A program made the translations under genes and the position numbers. From contig WFMF01000296.1 of NCBI GenBank assembly GCA_011033025.1, positions 158,103-222,102 of the forward strand: a stretch of 64,000 nucleotides of DNA, given 5' to 3'. Shown here in pieces: positions 13,081-25,159 of this stretch. The notes beneath the pieces are model-generated. The model saw only the letters and a program-made list of their open reading frames with translations. It did not search any database and had not been told where the DNA came from. Position 1 is the stretch's first letter. Each line of letters opens with the position of its first letter. This stretch comes from Beroe forskalii. Taxonomy: Eukaryota > Ctenophora > Nuda > Beroida > Beroidae.

Positions 13081-13563
13081 TAGACCAGCGGGTAAGGAAA
13101 CAAGGCGCCGACAGTAATCGTGACATACTCGGACATGATACTATCAAACAGCCAACGGATACCAGATATCAGCACCCAGTTCCAACTACACTAATTTTGC
13201 AGCAGTGGAAGCACTGACTCACTGACAACCTGCCTATATCACAGTTCAGGCTGCAACTTCATTTTGAAGTAAAAAGGCGCGCCACCTTTACTGAAAGAGC
13301 ATAACTCTGTTTTCACTTATTTCACTATTTCAGTTCTAACATTGCCGCAGTGGAAAATTGATAAGGCTTAGGTTGAAATGAGGGGGTGATGTTCGCGATC
13401 CAAGCTTGATTAGGTATGTTGCATGCGTTGCACACGGGTGCTAAAAATGCGTACCTATAGCACCTACCTATACACACAATTATACGTGGTGCATGGTAAC
13501 AATACGCGTACTCCAAAAACACCATTATACGGCTTAAACGTAGGGTACATGTAGAGGTCACGT

Positions 13564-13646
13564 GCAGAAATTAGGCGGTTCAACGCCACCAACTAAACAC
13601 TTAAATCTATGATAATTTCGTCTCTCTCATCGCCTATTATATCTCC
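13564..13646 (+). mobile_element. F1 element, both ends present
   Basis: GCAGAAATTAGGCGGTTCAA at the left, CTATGATAATTTCGTC inside (core decayed) and ATCGCCTATTATATCTCC at the right. Confidence 0.55.
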
Positions 13647-13735
13647 AATAGCACAAGTAAAACAGTGAACAATGCAAGCAAATACATACACCACTACGAT
13701 CACCAGGATCTCAGATTAGGATATGTGAGCAGAGC

Positions 13736-13800
13736 GAGTGTGTGCGTTTGTGCGTGTGTACGTTTGTACATTTGTCTGTTTGTAAGTTTGTACGTGTACG
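13736..13800 (+). repeat. GT-rich simple repeat
   Basis: GTGTGTGCGTTTGTGCGTGT is followed by several GTTTGTAC-like units. Confidence 0.75.
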
Positions 13801-13999
13801 ATGAAGAATTGGGGAGGAATAATTGTTATATTCTTACTATCTCAGACGTAGTACACAGTATGGATAATAGATGGGGAGGAGTGAGGTGGTTATCTTGCGT
13901 TAATGTGAGCGATTGTTGACATTAATTCGTCAATTTGTAGATCTCTTGTGTCAGTCAATCTCATAATAATGATTTATTACAGAAGAGTTAGTAAGTCAT

Positions 14000-16900
14000 A
14001 CGTGAGTGTGTTTTGTATGTGGTGCAGGATAATTTTTGGGAACAATGAAAAATGTATTAAGTTTAAATTTATAATTGACTGTATATTATAATTTGAGTCG
14101 TCCATCATACTAATTCAACATTCAATGAACTCATTCTTAAGCCTTTGATCGACGTTCAAGAAATTTCCCTGCTCGAAATTGTGATACAACCAAATCTTTT
14201 CATCGCTGAAGGTGAAAAAATTCTTGGAGACAAAAAGCTGCCATTATATAGTTACAAATTTGTAAATCTTGTGATCAAATTTCCAATCTGAAATAGGGCC
14301 TAAATGTCCCCGTACAATGTGTTTGCTGTTTAAGAGGAGGATGTTCAAATTTCAATCAAATCTTCCCAAATTTGATCCCACCATAAGAGGTATAGTTTGG
14401 CCTTTGTGAAACGCGTATATTTTGCTCATGCAGACTTTCGGTGGACGAAAAGCTCCAAAAACCTGGTCAACTCAGTGGAGACATTAGTGAAAAGACTTTA
14501 GACTCCCAAAAACTCACCAAGATAAAGGGTTGTTTTCAGCATCTTTGGTTTTGGCATCGCGATGTGAGGTTGCAACTGCTATTCTCCGCATCCTTTGACT
14601 TTTCTTCTTCTGATGATACCAAAGCAGCGAAATTCAAACGAAAGTGTGTCCTCTTTCAAAGCTCAGTGAAATTCAAACGAAAGTACTGTCCTCCTCCTTC
14701 AGTTGAATTAATCAGAAGTTAAACTGCGTTCAAACTGGTGCGGTAGTCAGATAGCTGCGGCCGATCAACTACAAAAGAAACGGGCGGAAATTCACAGGAA
14801 ATTGATATGAAATTTGCACGAGGATCCCACGCAAATCTTGATGAATCAAATATAAACGCCCAAGTACTATCACATCTCTTATATATAAAACGACGATCAA
14901 AGCAATAAATTTTTTGATAATGTGTGCGTGGATTTATCAAGGCTTTAATAATCGAAAGCCGAAGATCACGTGAGAATGTCACGTGAATGTCACGTGACAG
15001 CGCTGGATTCGACGTGAGACAATATACAAGGCTATAGTCGGAGTTCCTTCTGTCATTGGATTGGTCATGCCAGATTGAAAGATAGGCAGTATCAAATGTC
15101 ACTGTCATTGATCAGAGTAGGGCGTTTGTGAGGTTGAAACGTCAATTTTTTAGCACGGACGGTATTTTTGGCTGCCAACGAAACTGCTGGAAACATGTGC
15201 TGCTGGAAAATGTGCTGATAAGGAGAGGATCTGCCAGAAAGTTCATGGAAACACTCATGACAACCGTGCGAAGATATAAATATCGTGTGGTCGATGCGTG
15301 TTTTATACGATGTCCAAGGCATTGTTTTGGTCAAAAAGTTGCATATTTATTGGTGAAAAGATGTGGAATCATCTCGAGGAATGTGAGGTATTCATTGAAT
15401 ATAGTTACGATGCGAATGTATCGATTTGTGACGATTTCACGCTAGAAGTATACACAGTCTGACACATCATACAACTCCATGATATCATGACGACGCTGCG
15501 CGGTTGTAATCGGAGTTTTCGGGAAAGTGACGTCAGTATCATGGCATAAAAAGGCATGTTGATTACGTTCGTTCGCCTAAACTTTGGGAGTGCGCGCAAT
15601 AATTCCACTTGTCTGACAGTCTCGGTCTAATCTGACGAATTCCGCGAATTTTTGAACTTCATATTGATTGCCGAGTTTTAGCAATTTTTAAAATAAATCT
15701 GGCGAGTTATTGCAGTCGATAAGTTGATACATATCACACCAGTCTACCATGAACTCACAAACCTGCGAACAGAACTGTTTAATCCTGTTAATCGGCAGAT
15801 GTGAGTGGTGTCATAATCAAGGTTTGAAATGGTGAACTGATGTTTTAATTCTTATAACACGTTTATAGCACGTGTTGAATCACAATATGTGCTCAGTAGA
15901 AAACTATACTGGAATTCCGAATTTGGAATTCCTTCTGCTGTAGAATGCAAGATTAAAGACAGGCACCTCGGCAGCAGCCTGAATCGGAACTATGAAATCA
16001 CATAAACACCAGCACAGAACCCAGTCTTCTTTAAAGGGACTCATGATTAACAAAGAAGGAGGGAGAATGGGAGAAAGGGGTGTCTATTAGTGGACCGAGC
16101 AGGAATCAGGATAATATGAAATAGATAGGCACTTATGATAATGACGTCATTATCAAAGCTCAAAACACTGAGTTGATGACGTTAAACTGCCTGGTTTTGA
16201 ATTATGAGAACGGACTAAGTAAGACCACTGTATATATTCACAACCCAGGTGCTAAATGATTGCTTGACTAGGGACACTAACATTCAACACCAACCAAAAG
16301 ATAGGAATATACTCCTGATTACAATACAGATTTATATTTATATTGAGGTAGGCTAATAAACCGCGCTCGGTGCGCCTCAAATAGTAGAGATGCTGATGAG
16401 AGAAGTCATTGTGATGCTTTAAAGTGAAAATTCGATGACGAAACACCACTTTATTCTGCATGCAAGGTATACCTAGCATTATATTTTATAGCAGCACACT
16501 AGGCTGGCGCAGGTGGAAAATCTGACAGGTGCAAAATGTCAGCCCTCGTATGGCGTATAGAAATAAGTAATAAGTAAGGATCTGGAATCTGGATATATTT
16601 AACGATGTTCAGTGTATAATCAAGAGGACAAGAGGCGTAATTTACGTTATAAATCCAGGGTGAACACTGAACAATTACCCTAGACCAGGTCCACACCCTT
16701 TGTACTATTCAGCATTGAGCATAAGTATGTCATGGAGAATACTACACTCATGGTGAACATTGAACAGGCTGAGTATACTTAATCAAATCAAATGAAAATG
16801 TGACAAATCTGAAGAAATATTACAAATCAGATGAAAAGACTGGGAACAGTCTACGCTGTAATATACTGAAATTTTTTCATAATTAATCCAGACAGGGTAT

Positions 16901-17580
16901 AAGAAAATTCAAAATAAGGTAAGAATAATTAATAGCAAAATATTTAAATGTTCAATTTATGATGGTCAAAAAGTATAACAAAGCAAAGTCCTCAAATTCA
17001 TGATGGCTGTGATAAGAATATGTCCCACAAATATTACTATCAATGAAATTGAAGACGAGATTTTGTCGCACGAATAATTATATATTGACATATAATTTCT
17101 CCAATAGCAAAGTAGTAAAATTTGAAATGAGCCTTGAGCTCAGAATTGCTGCTAATCATGCCACATATAATATTGCAAATTACATTAATTGCTTAATTGC
17201 CCCAGTGTAGATTCTCTTGACAATCACCAATCACGTTATTCAGAGTTAGAATTCAAATATGACTTAATTGCTACGGGAAATATAATTATAACCATCGTTT
17301 CTTTGGGTACGTGAGTGGATATAATCACGTGAGTGGATATTGTATAATTAAAAGAAACGGAGATCAAAGCAGGCAGATTATCAGTGATAATATGGTGAAG
17401 CCTGGAAGCGTTTTCAGCAGTTGGTGCCCCTAGGGAACCACGATTAGATTTAGAATCATTGATAAAATGTCATTTACATAAGGTCCTTAAATTTGATTTC
17501 ATAATGTGGTTTTGTAAGTTATTGTATGAATTTAGATTACTGTTGAATTAAAATTATGTCTTGCATCACAAATCTAGCAC
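14000..17580. other. Intergenic, no gene seen
   Basis: Apart from the F1 copy at 16123 and a remnant at 15527 (GTGACGTCAGTATCATGGC), I see only short chance frames. The frame at 14441-14722 contains a duplicated GAAATTCAAACGAAAGT and looks accidental. Confidence 0.5.
16123..16200 (+). mobile_element. F1 element, opposite orientation
   Basis: GATAATGACGTCATTATCAA contains the full palindromic core; GAGTTGATGACGTTAAACTG follows and leads to the GCCTGGTTTT end. Confidence 0.55.
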
Positions 17581-17590
17581 CACGTTCGAT

Positions 17591-17700
17591 GATCGCGCGC
17601 AACAATGGCATGTTCAAAATTCAGTATGATATTCTGAATATTGATGATGATCATGTGACTGAACATATTGATTATGTCATTTTCATTCTTGCGCGCGATC
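17591..17700 (+). mobile_element. 110-bp miniature inverted-repeat element, GATCGCGCGCAA ends
   Basis: GATCGCGCGCAACAATG at the left is matched by CATTCTTGCGCGCGATC at the right (one mismatch over 17 bp). Inside is a second inverted pair, ATGTTCA/TGAACAT. No target duplication could be identified. Confidence 0.6.
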
Positions 17701-18776
17701 TGCCTGAAAATTCTTAATACAACCGCCATTTTCAACAGTACAATATTTGATTGATGAATATGAATGCGGCTTCACTTTCAGCTACTTCATTAATTCCGTG
17801 CAAGAAAGGAGCTATCACAGTTTGCATATTTCGAGGAATAGGCCGCATTCAGATCATGTTTATACGGCAGAATAAAGAAAGCATTGTCCTACTCAGAATA
17901 GGTTTGACCAATAAAGAATATTAGAATATACCTCCCTATTCTTGATACTGCCTTGCCCCAGCGCACAATGGATTAATTTAAAAATTCACCTACACACGCT
18001 CGAAATTATAGCAAGGATTAACGTTCAACCGAAAACTTGCCCAACAAGACCTCAGTAAGAAATGTCGTTCCTCAATCCAGGGCTGATTGAGACTTTGGCC
18101 ACAAAACCTGCCTCCCTCCCCATTGAAATCGTGTTTACCTATCTCATAAAGCCTGTCTATTAAAGCAGTATAGGAGTGAACAAAAACATACGTAGCAATT
18201 TCTATGCGTGGGCATAGACTACGATATGACCTGCGCTTTTAACGTTCCGATGGACGCGGCAGACGGCTAAGCGGCAGACTGCTGCTGTTATCGATCACGA
18301 AAGCGTCATACTCGTGAGTAGCTACCATAAAACTAGTAGCTAGTGATCGAGGCTATATAGCTAGTGATCGTGAGTAGCACGTTATCTGACAAATGGAAAA
18401 CACGCAGATCTCATGTCGACACACACAGAAGCAGTGTATGTAAAGTAGAACGAAAGAAGAGGAGAGTTGTCTTTCATAGATAAAGTTAAACGAAAAAAGA
18501 GCGAGAGCTGAGTTGCTTTTTACATACAGATGTTTACATGTAAATGGGTAAAAACTAAGGAACGGAATCGCAGGCATAAAACTACCACTCTATATAAACT
18601 ACATACATATATCTCCGCCGACTCTCTGCGAGAATGCGGAGCTATGCGGGCTAGGGCCATGGGGAGATATGGCAGATATGCGGAAATGCGGGTGTGCGGC
18701 ACGCGCTTTATTGACACATGCACTGAGCTGTGTATTTATCTTATCGTACGGCGCGCGCGCAACCGAAAACACAGGA

Positions 18777-18836
18777 GTGATGTCAAAATCATAGCGCAAA
18801 ATGGTGAATTGATGATACTAAAATAAACGCCTATAT
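18777..18836 (+). mobile_element. F1 element, partial
   Basis: GTGATGTCAAAATCATAGCG, then CAAAATGGTGAATTGATGAT, ending AACGCCTATATATTTTT. Confidence 0.5.
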
Positions 18837-19632
18837 ATTTTTTACTGTACTAAAATATAACCGCCTATGTGTTTATACTGCACTAGAATAAGTGCCTATG
18901 TCTTTATACTGCACTGCAATAATATATCAGGAGCAGCATGCATATGATGGTTTTATCAGGAGTCAGTCAACTGTACATTAGTCATCATTAGTACATTAGT
19001 CAGCGTCATCCATATGTGCATTTTATCTGTTCGTCAACGGTATTTTCATCAGATATACGAACCACATACAGAAGTGCTGCACTTTGATCAGCCATGTTTA
19101 TCGTTAGTAGGCAAAAAATCAAAATCATGTCCATATCGTGCACATAAATTTATGCAATAAAAAAGAATCATTCGTCGATATATTATACCCCGTACAACTA
19201 ACTATGGTGGTGGTATGTTCGAACGTTCGGCATTCGTGACCTTGAATTTAAAATAAAAAGCTGGAGTATGAGAGCCTGGTTCGAGTTCGGCCACGGAGAT
19301 TTATGATAATAACTCGTATAAACGTACAAATTAAATGGATGATAAAATAAAATATAAACGCTTATTATAATTGATCGATATATAGCACAGGAGTGCTTAA
19401 AATAATGCTGGCTCCAAGCGAAAATCAGTAGCTTGAATACTGATTTCATATATTTTTGTGGGTCACGGCCGAGTGGTCGGCGTTTGAAGGTTACGTCAAT
19501 ATCAGGGTTTAACACGGTGAATTAAGGACATTTCACGGGCCTGTTTTACAAACGCGGCCTCCTCTGAATATTTACGGGCCGCCTTTAAGCCACTCACCAG
19601 CTTGGTAAAAGTACATACCTATCTGTTGTGCG

Positions 19633-19690
19633 GGGAATAGGCCTTCAAACGTCACAAAAACACCATTTTAAACCATGATAATGACCTCAC
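19633..19690 (+). mobile_element. F1 element, partial
   Basis: GGAATAGGCCTTCAAACGTC, then CACCATTTTAAACCATGATA and ATGACCTCAC. Belongs to the subfamily with CCATGATAATG and TTTAAAC. Confidence 0.5.
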
Positions 19691-20367
19691 TTTCATTAAT
19701 CTGATATTTGCGGAGGTCCCATCTCTCAATGACTTAGAGATATTTATATACTATATTAAATGCTCTTGTCATATTGATTAAATCTTAAATACGTGTTTTA
19801 TACCAAAACTATACTCAATCAATTAATCTATTACTGGCATTTATTAGCTGATAAAATTCGAGATTACTAATTGGGGATGGGCAGCAGGACTATGTAATTT
19901 TTACGGGTTTAGCCCCCTGTCTTCATGAATATAATAGTCTAACGGTTTTCATTCCAAAGTTCTGTCATTTCAGTCACATACGGAGAGAGACAGAGGAATT
20001 CCGGGCATTGAGCATGAGCAACGTACTAAAGAAGTAACCATACTGGAAACTGTGTAAATATGATGAAATCAACCTAAAATTGTAAGAGTTCGTGATCAGA
20101 AACTTGCATATATTCATCTCAATCGCTCATCCCTCCGACTTTGTCAGTTGACTGGTTAACTAAGGACGCGAAAAATATTAGAAAAGAACATGAACATGTA
20201 ACAAGACGGAAAATAGTCTACACCACTGCAGTAGACCTGACCAAAATCGGTCCAAAATAAAGATCGTAAAATGAAAGATCGTAGATCCGAGAATTGCCTC
20301 AAGTAACAGATCCCCAAAAGTTCAATATGTGATGGCATCAAGGATCTTGAGCAATTTTGTAGCAAAA

Positions 20368-20542
20368 TCGACGTCAATGCTCAATACCGTTTCAAACATA
20401 ACAGTGAGACTGAGTATCGAGTAAGTATTGCTTCTGAAATCGTCATGACATTGATCTTGCGGCAGACAGATTGGTCAATGTCAAATGGGCTGTGGTTAAT
20501 ACTCAATACCTTATCAACCATGGTATTGAGTATTGACGTCGA
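20368..20542 (+). mobile_element. 175-bp inverted-repeat element (21-bp arms) containing an F2 copy
   Basis: The left end TCGACGTCAATGCTCAATACC (less its last base: 20 of 21 positions) is mirrored at 20522-20542. A second inner inverted pair, AATACTCAATACC/GGTATTGAGTATT, lies at about 20498-20534. The CCAAT-hairpin F2 sequence sits inside (20447-20482). Confidence 0.6.
20436..20490. repeat. F2 CCAAT-hairpin element, internally deleted
   Basis: GAAATCGTCATGACATTGAT, then CAGATTGGTCAATGTCAAAT. The left CCAAT and the centre are missing. It lies inside the 20368-20542 inverted-repeat element. Confidence 0.55.
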
Positions 20543-21127
20543 AACATTCAAGTGCAAGATATTATTCAGCCATTGGTTTACAACGTAGTAAACTGCATTG
20601 CAGTTCAACATTTCAGTAGCGCAAACTGGATGAGTTTACAAAAAGTCTGTTTAGTGGTTTCATTAGTGCCGGGTTTAGAAAAAAAAGAATAATTCACAAT
20701 AAAAATAATGTGACCAATATAAGGTGCATGGAAGCCCGACACAAAACCCGATGACCTGCAAAACTCCAAAACTCCAAAACTCGAAGTCTGGAAAACATTA
20801 AAATATGAGATTGAACATTATTGAATAAAAAAGTTAGAGTGTAAATATATAGCTAATCCATTTTAGAGTTTTATTAATTTGAAGAAGTAATTTTTGTTGA
20901 AAAATGAAAAAAATGTTAGAACTTTGAATCACTAAATATATTTACTATTAATGTTTGGTATATTGAATAATATTTTCCAATTCTGAATGTATTCAGGTCA
21001 CAAATTTATAGAAAATTTATTACCACTTTGTTCAGACATCTGACATAGGGTTAAAATTCATTGCCAAAAACTAATTACAAAACTTTAATCTTGATCAAGG
21101 TCATAACACTAGAAACTACATCCTGAT

Positions 21128-22285
21128 TAGGGTTTCCATTATCTACTTGAAACTTTTTATCTAGATAAATAGATAATTTTTTCGCCATTATCTAGATTAT
21201 CTAGATAATCTAGATAATTTTTGAATCCGAAATTTATACAAATTTGACACATTTTTCAACGTAAGCAATACACAACTGTTGCAGTGGAACATCACCCTAG
21301 GTAACCAGCTGCCGATTATTGTTAATTATTGAAATGAATGATATTAATGACCACCAAAAGTTCATTTTGATATCGAACATTCATTGCTTCATTCTGATGG
21401 AGTTGAAAACAGTCACCCATCAACAACCTCATCTACCAATTACTAATTAGTTGCTATGAATACTTGCATAATTCATCCGAAAGGAGTCAATTAATGAGGA
21501 AATATCAAATGAGTTGCTGGGATACTGGTAGAAACGAGAATAATAAGAAAGAAGGAATGAAACTCCCTCCTAATCCTATTATATACCAAATTCCCATATT
21601 ACACTAAAGTTGAGGGTTCTTCGAGCTGAATGCTTTAATGTTAGAATGTTGGTCATTTTGTTGGTAACTTTCAAACAAGCAATCGCTTTGCTATAGCTAG
21701 AGGCTACTTTCGTACATATTTACAGCCTACTTTTTTCTGACACTGGGAGCTGAATAAGGAGAGTTTAGAGCAGGCATTAAACTTTCGTTAGAGTGGCAAA
21801 TGACGATTTGTGAGATTTGATAAGTTAATTTGAACACCGCCTCATAATTCTGTCGTTATTCATTTCAGTTTGATGAAGGTCAAATTATCAGTTAAACAGA
21901 TTATATTTGAAGCCGAACAGCTTGCTCATTGCCCGATGCCCATGAACCTCATGGTAGCTCTGAATATTGAATAATTTTCATAGAAGTATGAAGTTATGAA
22001 ATGAGTCCAAGTCCATCATTGCATACTTGCATAGCCATAAGTTGTCTTACTACCTAAGATCTCCGAAACGGGTATGGAATTGAACTGATGAAAAAATTTT
22101 GAATATTTGAAATCCGATTATTATTGAAAAAGTTCAAAAAATGGCATTTTAGCTGAAATTTCTTGGCAAAAAGGAATATGAATTTTATCTAGATATCTAG
22201 TAAAAATTATCTAGATAAATAGACAAAGATTTTTTGCAAATTATCTAGATAATCTTATCTAGATAATATCTAGATGGAAACCCTA
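21128..22285 (+). mobile_element. 1158-bp hAT-like non-autonomous transposon with TTATCTAGATAA subterminal palindromes
   Basis: Terminal inverted repeats are TAGGGTTTCCAT and ATGGAAACCCTA. Next to each end are many copies of the palindrome TTATCTAGATAA (21160-21225 and 22185-22275). The flanking octamers, ATCCTGAT (left) and CTGCTGAC (right), match at five of eight positions and may be a decayed 8-bp target duplication. TAGGG-type ends with subterminal palindromes suit hAT elements. The interior has no long frame, so any transposase is lost. Confidence 0.65.
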
Positions 22286-22898
22286 CTGCTGACTGTGTAG
22301 TGTGTATTTGAGGTGATATCAATCTTCGCCACGCAAAATAGCAAAATAGCCTTTTACCCTTTTCAGATGACCGTGGATAAAAACCAAAAAGAAAGATCTA
22401 TGATGAGTGTGAGTCAGTGATGATGTTCAATCAATGAAAATGATTTCCTGCTTTGTAACCAAACCTCTGAAACCATACCAGCCGCGGGAAAACGAAAAGA
22501 ACACGAAAGATTAGCTAGCAAAGAAACGAAACACGATAGTTCATGTTTATGACATTAATTACATCAGGTAACAATTAAAGATTTTCTTTTAATATAATCC
22601 ATATTTGATAAACTCATTAAATTGAAATTAAAGATCTTAAACTTAATAATGATAGCTAAGAAAATCAAATATAACATTTCTGACGTAATTAACTTTATCA
22701 AGTAACTTTTTAAACGCTTGAAAAATTCTAAATACCTTAATAGTCTCTGGCCCGGAGCCTTCATGGAAAACTTCTCATAAAAATTCGCCATATTATTCTG
22801 AGTTTTAAAATTGTTCCAACTCATATATATTCTGAAAACAAAAAAGCATAAAAACTCGCCAATCCACTAATTTCTCCGCACATCTTCTGTCATCAGAT

Positions 22899-23050
22899 CT
22901 ACAGAACAAGGATGGGTTCGCTCCACAGCTCCTGAACCATCTCACCGGAACTCTTAACCGAGCATCCAGAGTTAGGGTTCTGCCAGTGTAACGTGTACTT
23001 GGTTCTCACGTGGTACTCGTTTATGTAGGCGTAACAGTGCTTCGTTTCAC
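22899..23050 (-). other. Exon 3 (terminal) of the secreted-protein gene
   Basis: A 152-nt terminal exon after acceptor TGCATCAG. It encodes about 50 residues with two Cys (KHCYAYINEYHV and NSGCSVKSS) and ends ...EPILVL followed by TAG. No clear AATAAA signal is visible just downstream on this strand, so the 3' end of the transcript is undefined. Confidence 0.75.
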
Positions 23051-23831
23051 CTGATGCAGCACACGAGAAATATTAAGCAATAATAATTAACCAATAGCTG
23101 GTTAATGACAATTGGTCAAGAATTCCCTTCGAAAAACCAATATCTTCCTCTTCGGAAGATAACTCGTTTATTTGGAAGTAACTAAAGTAAACTGACCTTG
23201 TTTAGCCTTACAATTCCAAGACCCCATGTACTCAACATTAGGGAGACCTTCCATCAGAACCCCTTGGGAGGAAAAGTCGTATTTCTTCATGGAAATAGAG
23301 ACCTGACCATCGTCACTAACTTCTGGTCTTGCCATGGAGATCACCTTATCGGATGAGATCTTTGGACCTATGCGATATTGACGTACTGAACTCGAGGGAT
23401 TTCAAAGGTATGATCCAATAAATTTCATATCTAAGTCGCAGTATATTACTGAGTATCTGCTACGCTAGTCACCGTATGGATGACATATTCATATCATTCA
23501 TCAAGGGATTAATATCCTAAAACTCACCAGTCTGTGCCACCAGGGCCGCCCTCTGTCCCTTAGACCCACTAGCTGAGAAGGTTCCTGCCCCAGGTCCCTG
23601 CACCACCATACTACTGAGGGTATGTCTCTTGGAAGCCACTTGGGAATCCTGATACTCGACTTCTTGGAGTACCCACTCTCTGGTGATCTTGTCAACTCGT
23701 CCACAGGACACTCCAGGGGTGTTGTCACCTTGACAACCATCTTCATCCCCACGTGCAGAACACGTGTCAGTGGCGTGGGTCATGTCTGATGACGTCATCA
23801 TTAGGATCAGGAGGAGGGGTAGGCTATACAT
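22899..23831 (-). CDS. Three-exon gene for a secreted, six-cysteine protein of unknown family (214 aa)
   Basis: I assembled this gene by hand. Exon 1 is 23831-23528, exon 2 is 23385-23197 and exon 3 is 23050-22899, ending in TAG. The lengths 304+189+152 sum to 645 nt, exactly 215 codons. Donors read G|GTGAGT and G|GTCAGT; acceptors read TTCAG and CATCAG. Both introns are phase 1, the pattern usual for extracellular modules. The start codon follows AGAGAC and opens a hydrophobic signal peptide, MYSLPLLLILMMTSSDMTHA, with likely cleavage after THA. The mature protein of about 194 residues has six Cys: three near the N terminus (DTC, DGC, VSC), one in exon 2 (WNC) and two in exon 3 (HCYAY, SGCSV), which would allow three disulfides. 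No membrane segment follows the signal, and no N-glycosylation motif is obvious. I recognise no family. It is probably extracellular; its role is unknown. The exon structure is strong, the function open. No related gene lies alongside. Confidence 0.8.
23197..23385 (-). other. Exon 2 of the secreted-protein gene
   Basis: A 189-nt exon between acceptor TTCAG and donor AAG|GTCAGT. It is phase 1 at both ends and so symmetric: it could be skipped or duplicated without a frame change. It encodes about 63 residues, beginning RQYRIGPKIS, with an alternating polar/hydrophobic stretch (GQVSISMKKYDFSS) suggestive of beta strands, and one Cys in GSWNCKAKQ. Reading through the donor meets an in-frame stop within 25 nt, which supports splicing here. 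Confidence 0.75.
23528..23831 (-). other. Exon 1 of the secreted-protein gene (signal peptide)
   Basis: This exon holds the start codon (23831-23829), the signal peptide and 101 complete codons, and ends with one base of a split codon before the GTGAGT donor. The open frame continues upstream of the chosen Met, but that part has no signal-peptide character, so I start at 23831. The signal-peptide codons happen to contain TGATGACGTCATCA, which resembles the core of the F1 repeat family. I take this as chance, since no other F1 sequence surrounds it. Confidence 0.75.
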
Positions 23832-24704
23832 GTCTCTAGATCTTCGGGTGAGTTCTACATATTGTGATGATACAAAGAGGGATGTGCAAAATTTCAGGGG
23901 GAAAATAACGAACTTTGGTACACGCTGAATCAAATATCACAACTGTGGCGGAAAGTGAAACCGAGCAAGTTCTGCGAACCTAATTGTAAGCAACCGAATG
24001 TGAGCAATTGAAATCTAGCAATATTGAAACTGTCACGCCGAATTGTGAAACTAATCCTCTGAAAATTTCAATTCAAATCAAAGAGAACGTGTACGCCAAA
24101 TCTCAGCTTACAACGGTGCACGACAGAAGCGAAAGTGTACAATGAATTGTACTCAGTTATAGCATAACGTATTATAACTAGAACGTCTAAAGAGCAGGGA
24201 TTCCATGATGGCACATCATCCTATCGTCATATTCCGAGTACAGTACACGGGTATACAGGATCCAGTGTAACAGTATAACCACTTCTCAAGGGTGCCACAC
24301 TCGAAGTTCCGAAGTTCGAACCGACTCGAACGCTTCCTAACTTCACACCGCCGGAAGTTCAAGTTTTCTTAAATGCCCATCGTATCCAACTTAAGTGGCA
24401 TTGCCCTTTAGAGCTTCATATAGTTATACCTGCACCGAATTACAAGATAAATTCAAGTCCAAGTCTGTCATGGATTTCATCTTTATTCTTCCCGAAGAGA
24501 GAATCTTCTGTCTTTGTCCGTCCTAAAATTTTAGTATTAAAGTTGTAAGAGTGTAAAAAAGAGTAGAATCTTCGAGGATTTTTCTGGAAGAGCTCCTGAA
24601 AACTTCTCGAAATAAAAATCGAGTTCAATATCTTTAAGTCCACATTGATCTTTTCTTCGAAATCATCATGAGTGTGAGTTTGTGAGGATGAGAAGAGATG
24701 TGCT

Positions 24705-24970
24705 TTGAAAAACATGAAATTCCCAGCACCATAAAACATGAAATTTCCCTCGCTTCAAAACATGAAATTCCAGGCCACCCCTTGGAAGCAGACATGGTTT
24801 TACGGTTTGCAACTCTTTTGTATAAACAACAGCCAACAGGAACACGCCTACAGGTATTAAACAACCTCCTCCTTAAACAACCTCCTCCTCCTCCCCAACT
24901 TCTCCTCCTCCTCCTTAAACAACCTCCTCCTCCTCCCCTACTTCTCCTCCTCCATCTCCTTAAACAACCG
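24705..24970 (+). repeat. 26-bp triplet repeat followed by CCT-rich tandem repeat
   Basis: AAACATGAAATT occurs three times at ~26-bp spacing (24711-24770). After a 90-bp gap a ~39-bp unit, TTAAACAACCTCCTCCTCCT, continuing with CCCC and TTCTCCTCCTCC, repeats three times (24867-24968). The latter is a polypyrimidine tract that could form triplex DNA. Open frames here encode only Pro/Leu or Gly/Arg runs. Confidence 0.8.
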
Positions 24971-25080
24971 TTATACTGCTCGGGCAGCAATTCCTGTTAA
25001 GGACGAAAGAGTCTCAAGACAATATGGAGATGTTTCCACTTAGCGCGTGTGTGCAGCAGAGGTCGTAAAATAGAGAGATA

Positions 25081-25159
25081 AAATAGTCTTAAAAACGTCA
25101 TCAGCGCCCCACGTTAAGTCCTGATAATGACGTCACCAGCATAACACCGCCTATTATTT
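25081..25159 (+). mobile_element. F1 element, right end preserved
   Basis: AAAAACGTCATCAGCGCCCC, then CCTGATAATGACGTCACC and the end ACACCGCCTATTATTTGC. Confidence 0.55.

Noticed and set aside
19266-19486. tRNA-like boxes (GGCCGAGTGGTC at 19467 and GGTTCGAGTTC at 19270)
   Set aside because: The B-box-like string lies before the A-box-like string and no cloverleaf can be drawn, so neither a tRNA gene nor a tRNA-derived SINE is supported.
23783-23800. TGATGACGTCATCA as a possible F1 copy
   Set aside because: It lies inside the signal-peptide codons of the secreted-protein gene and lacks all other F1 sequence.
24634-25000. Pro/Leu-rich and Gly/Arg-rich frames on opposite strands
   Set aside because: Low-complexity CCT repeat, no splice or start context.
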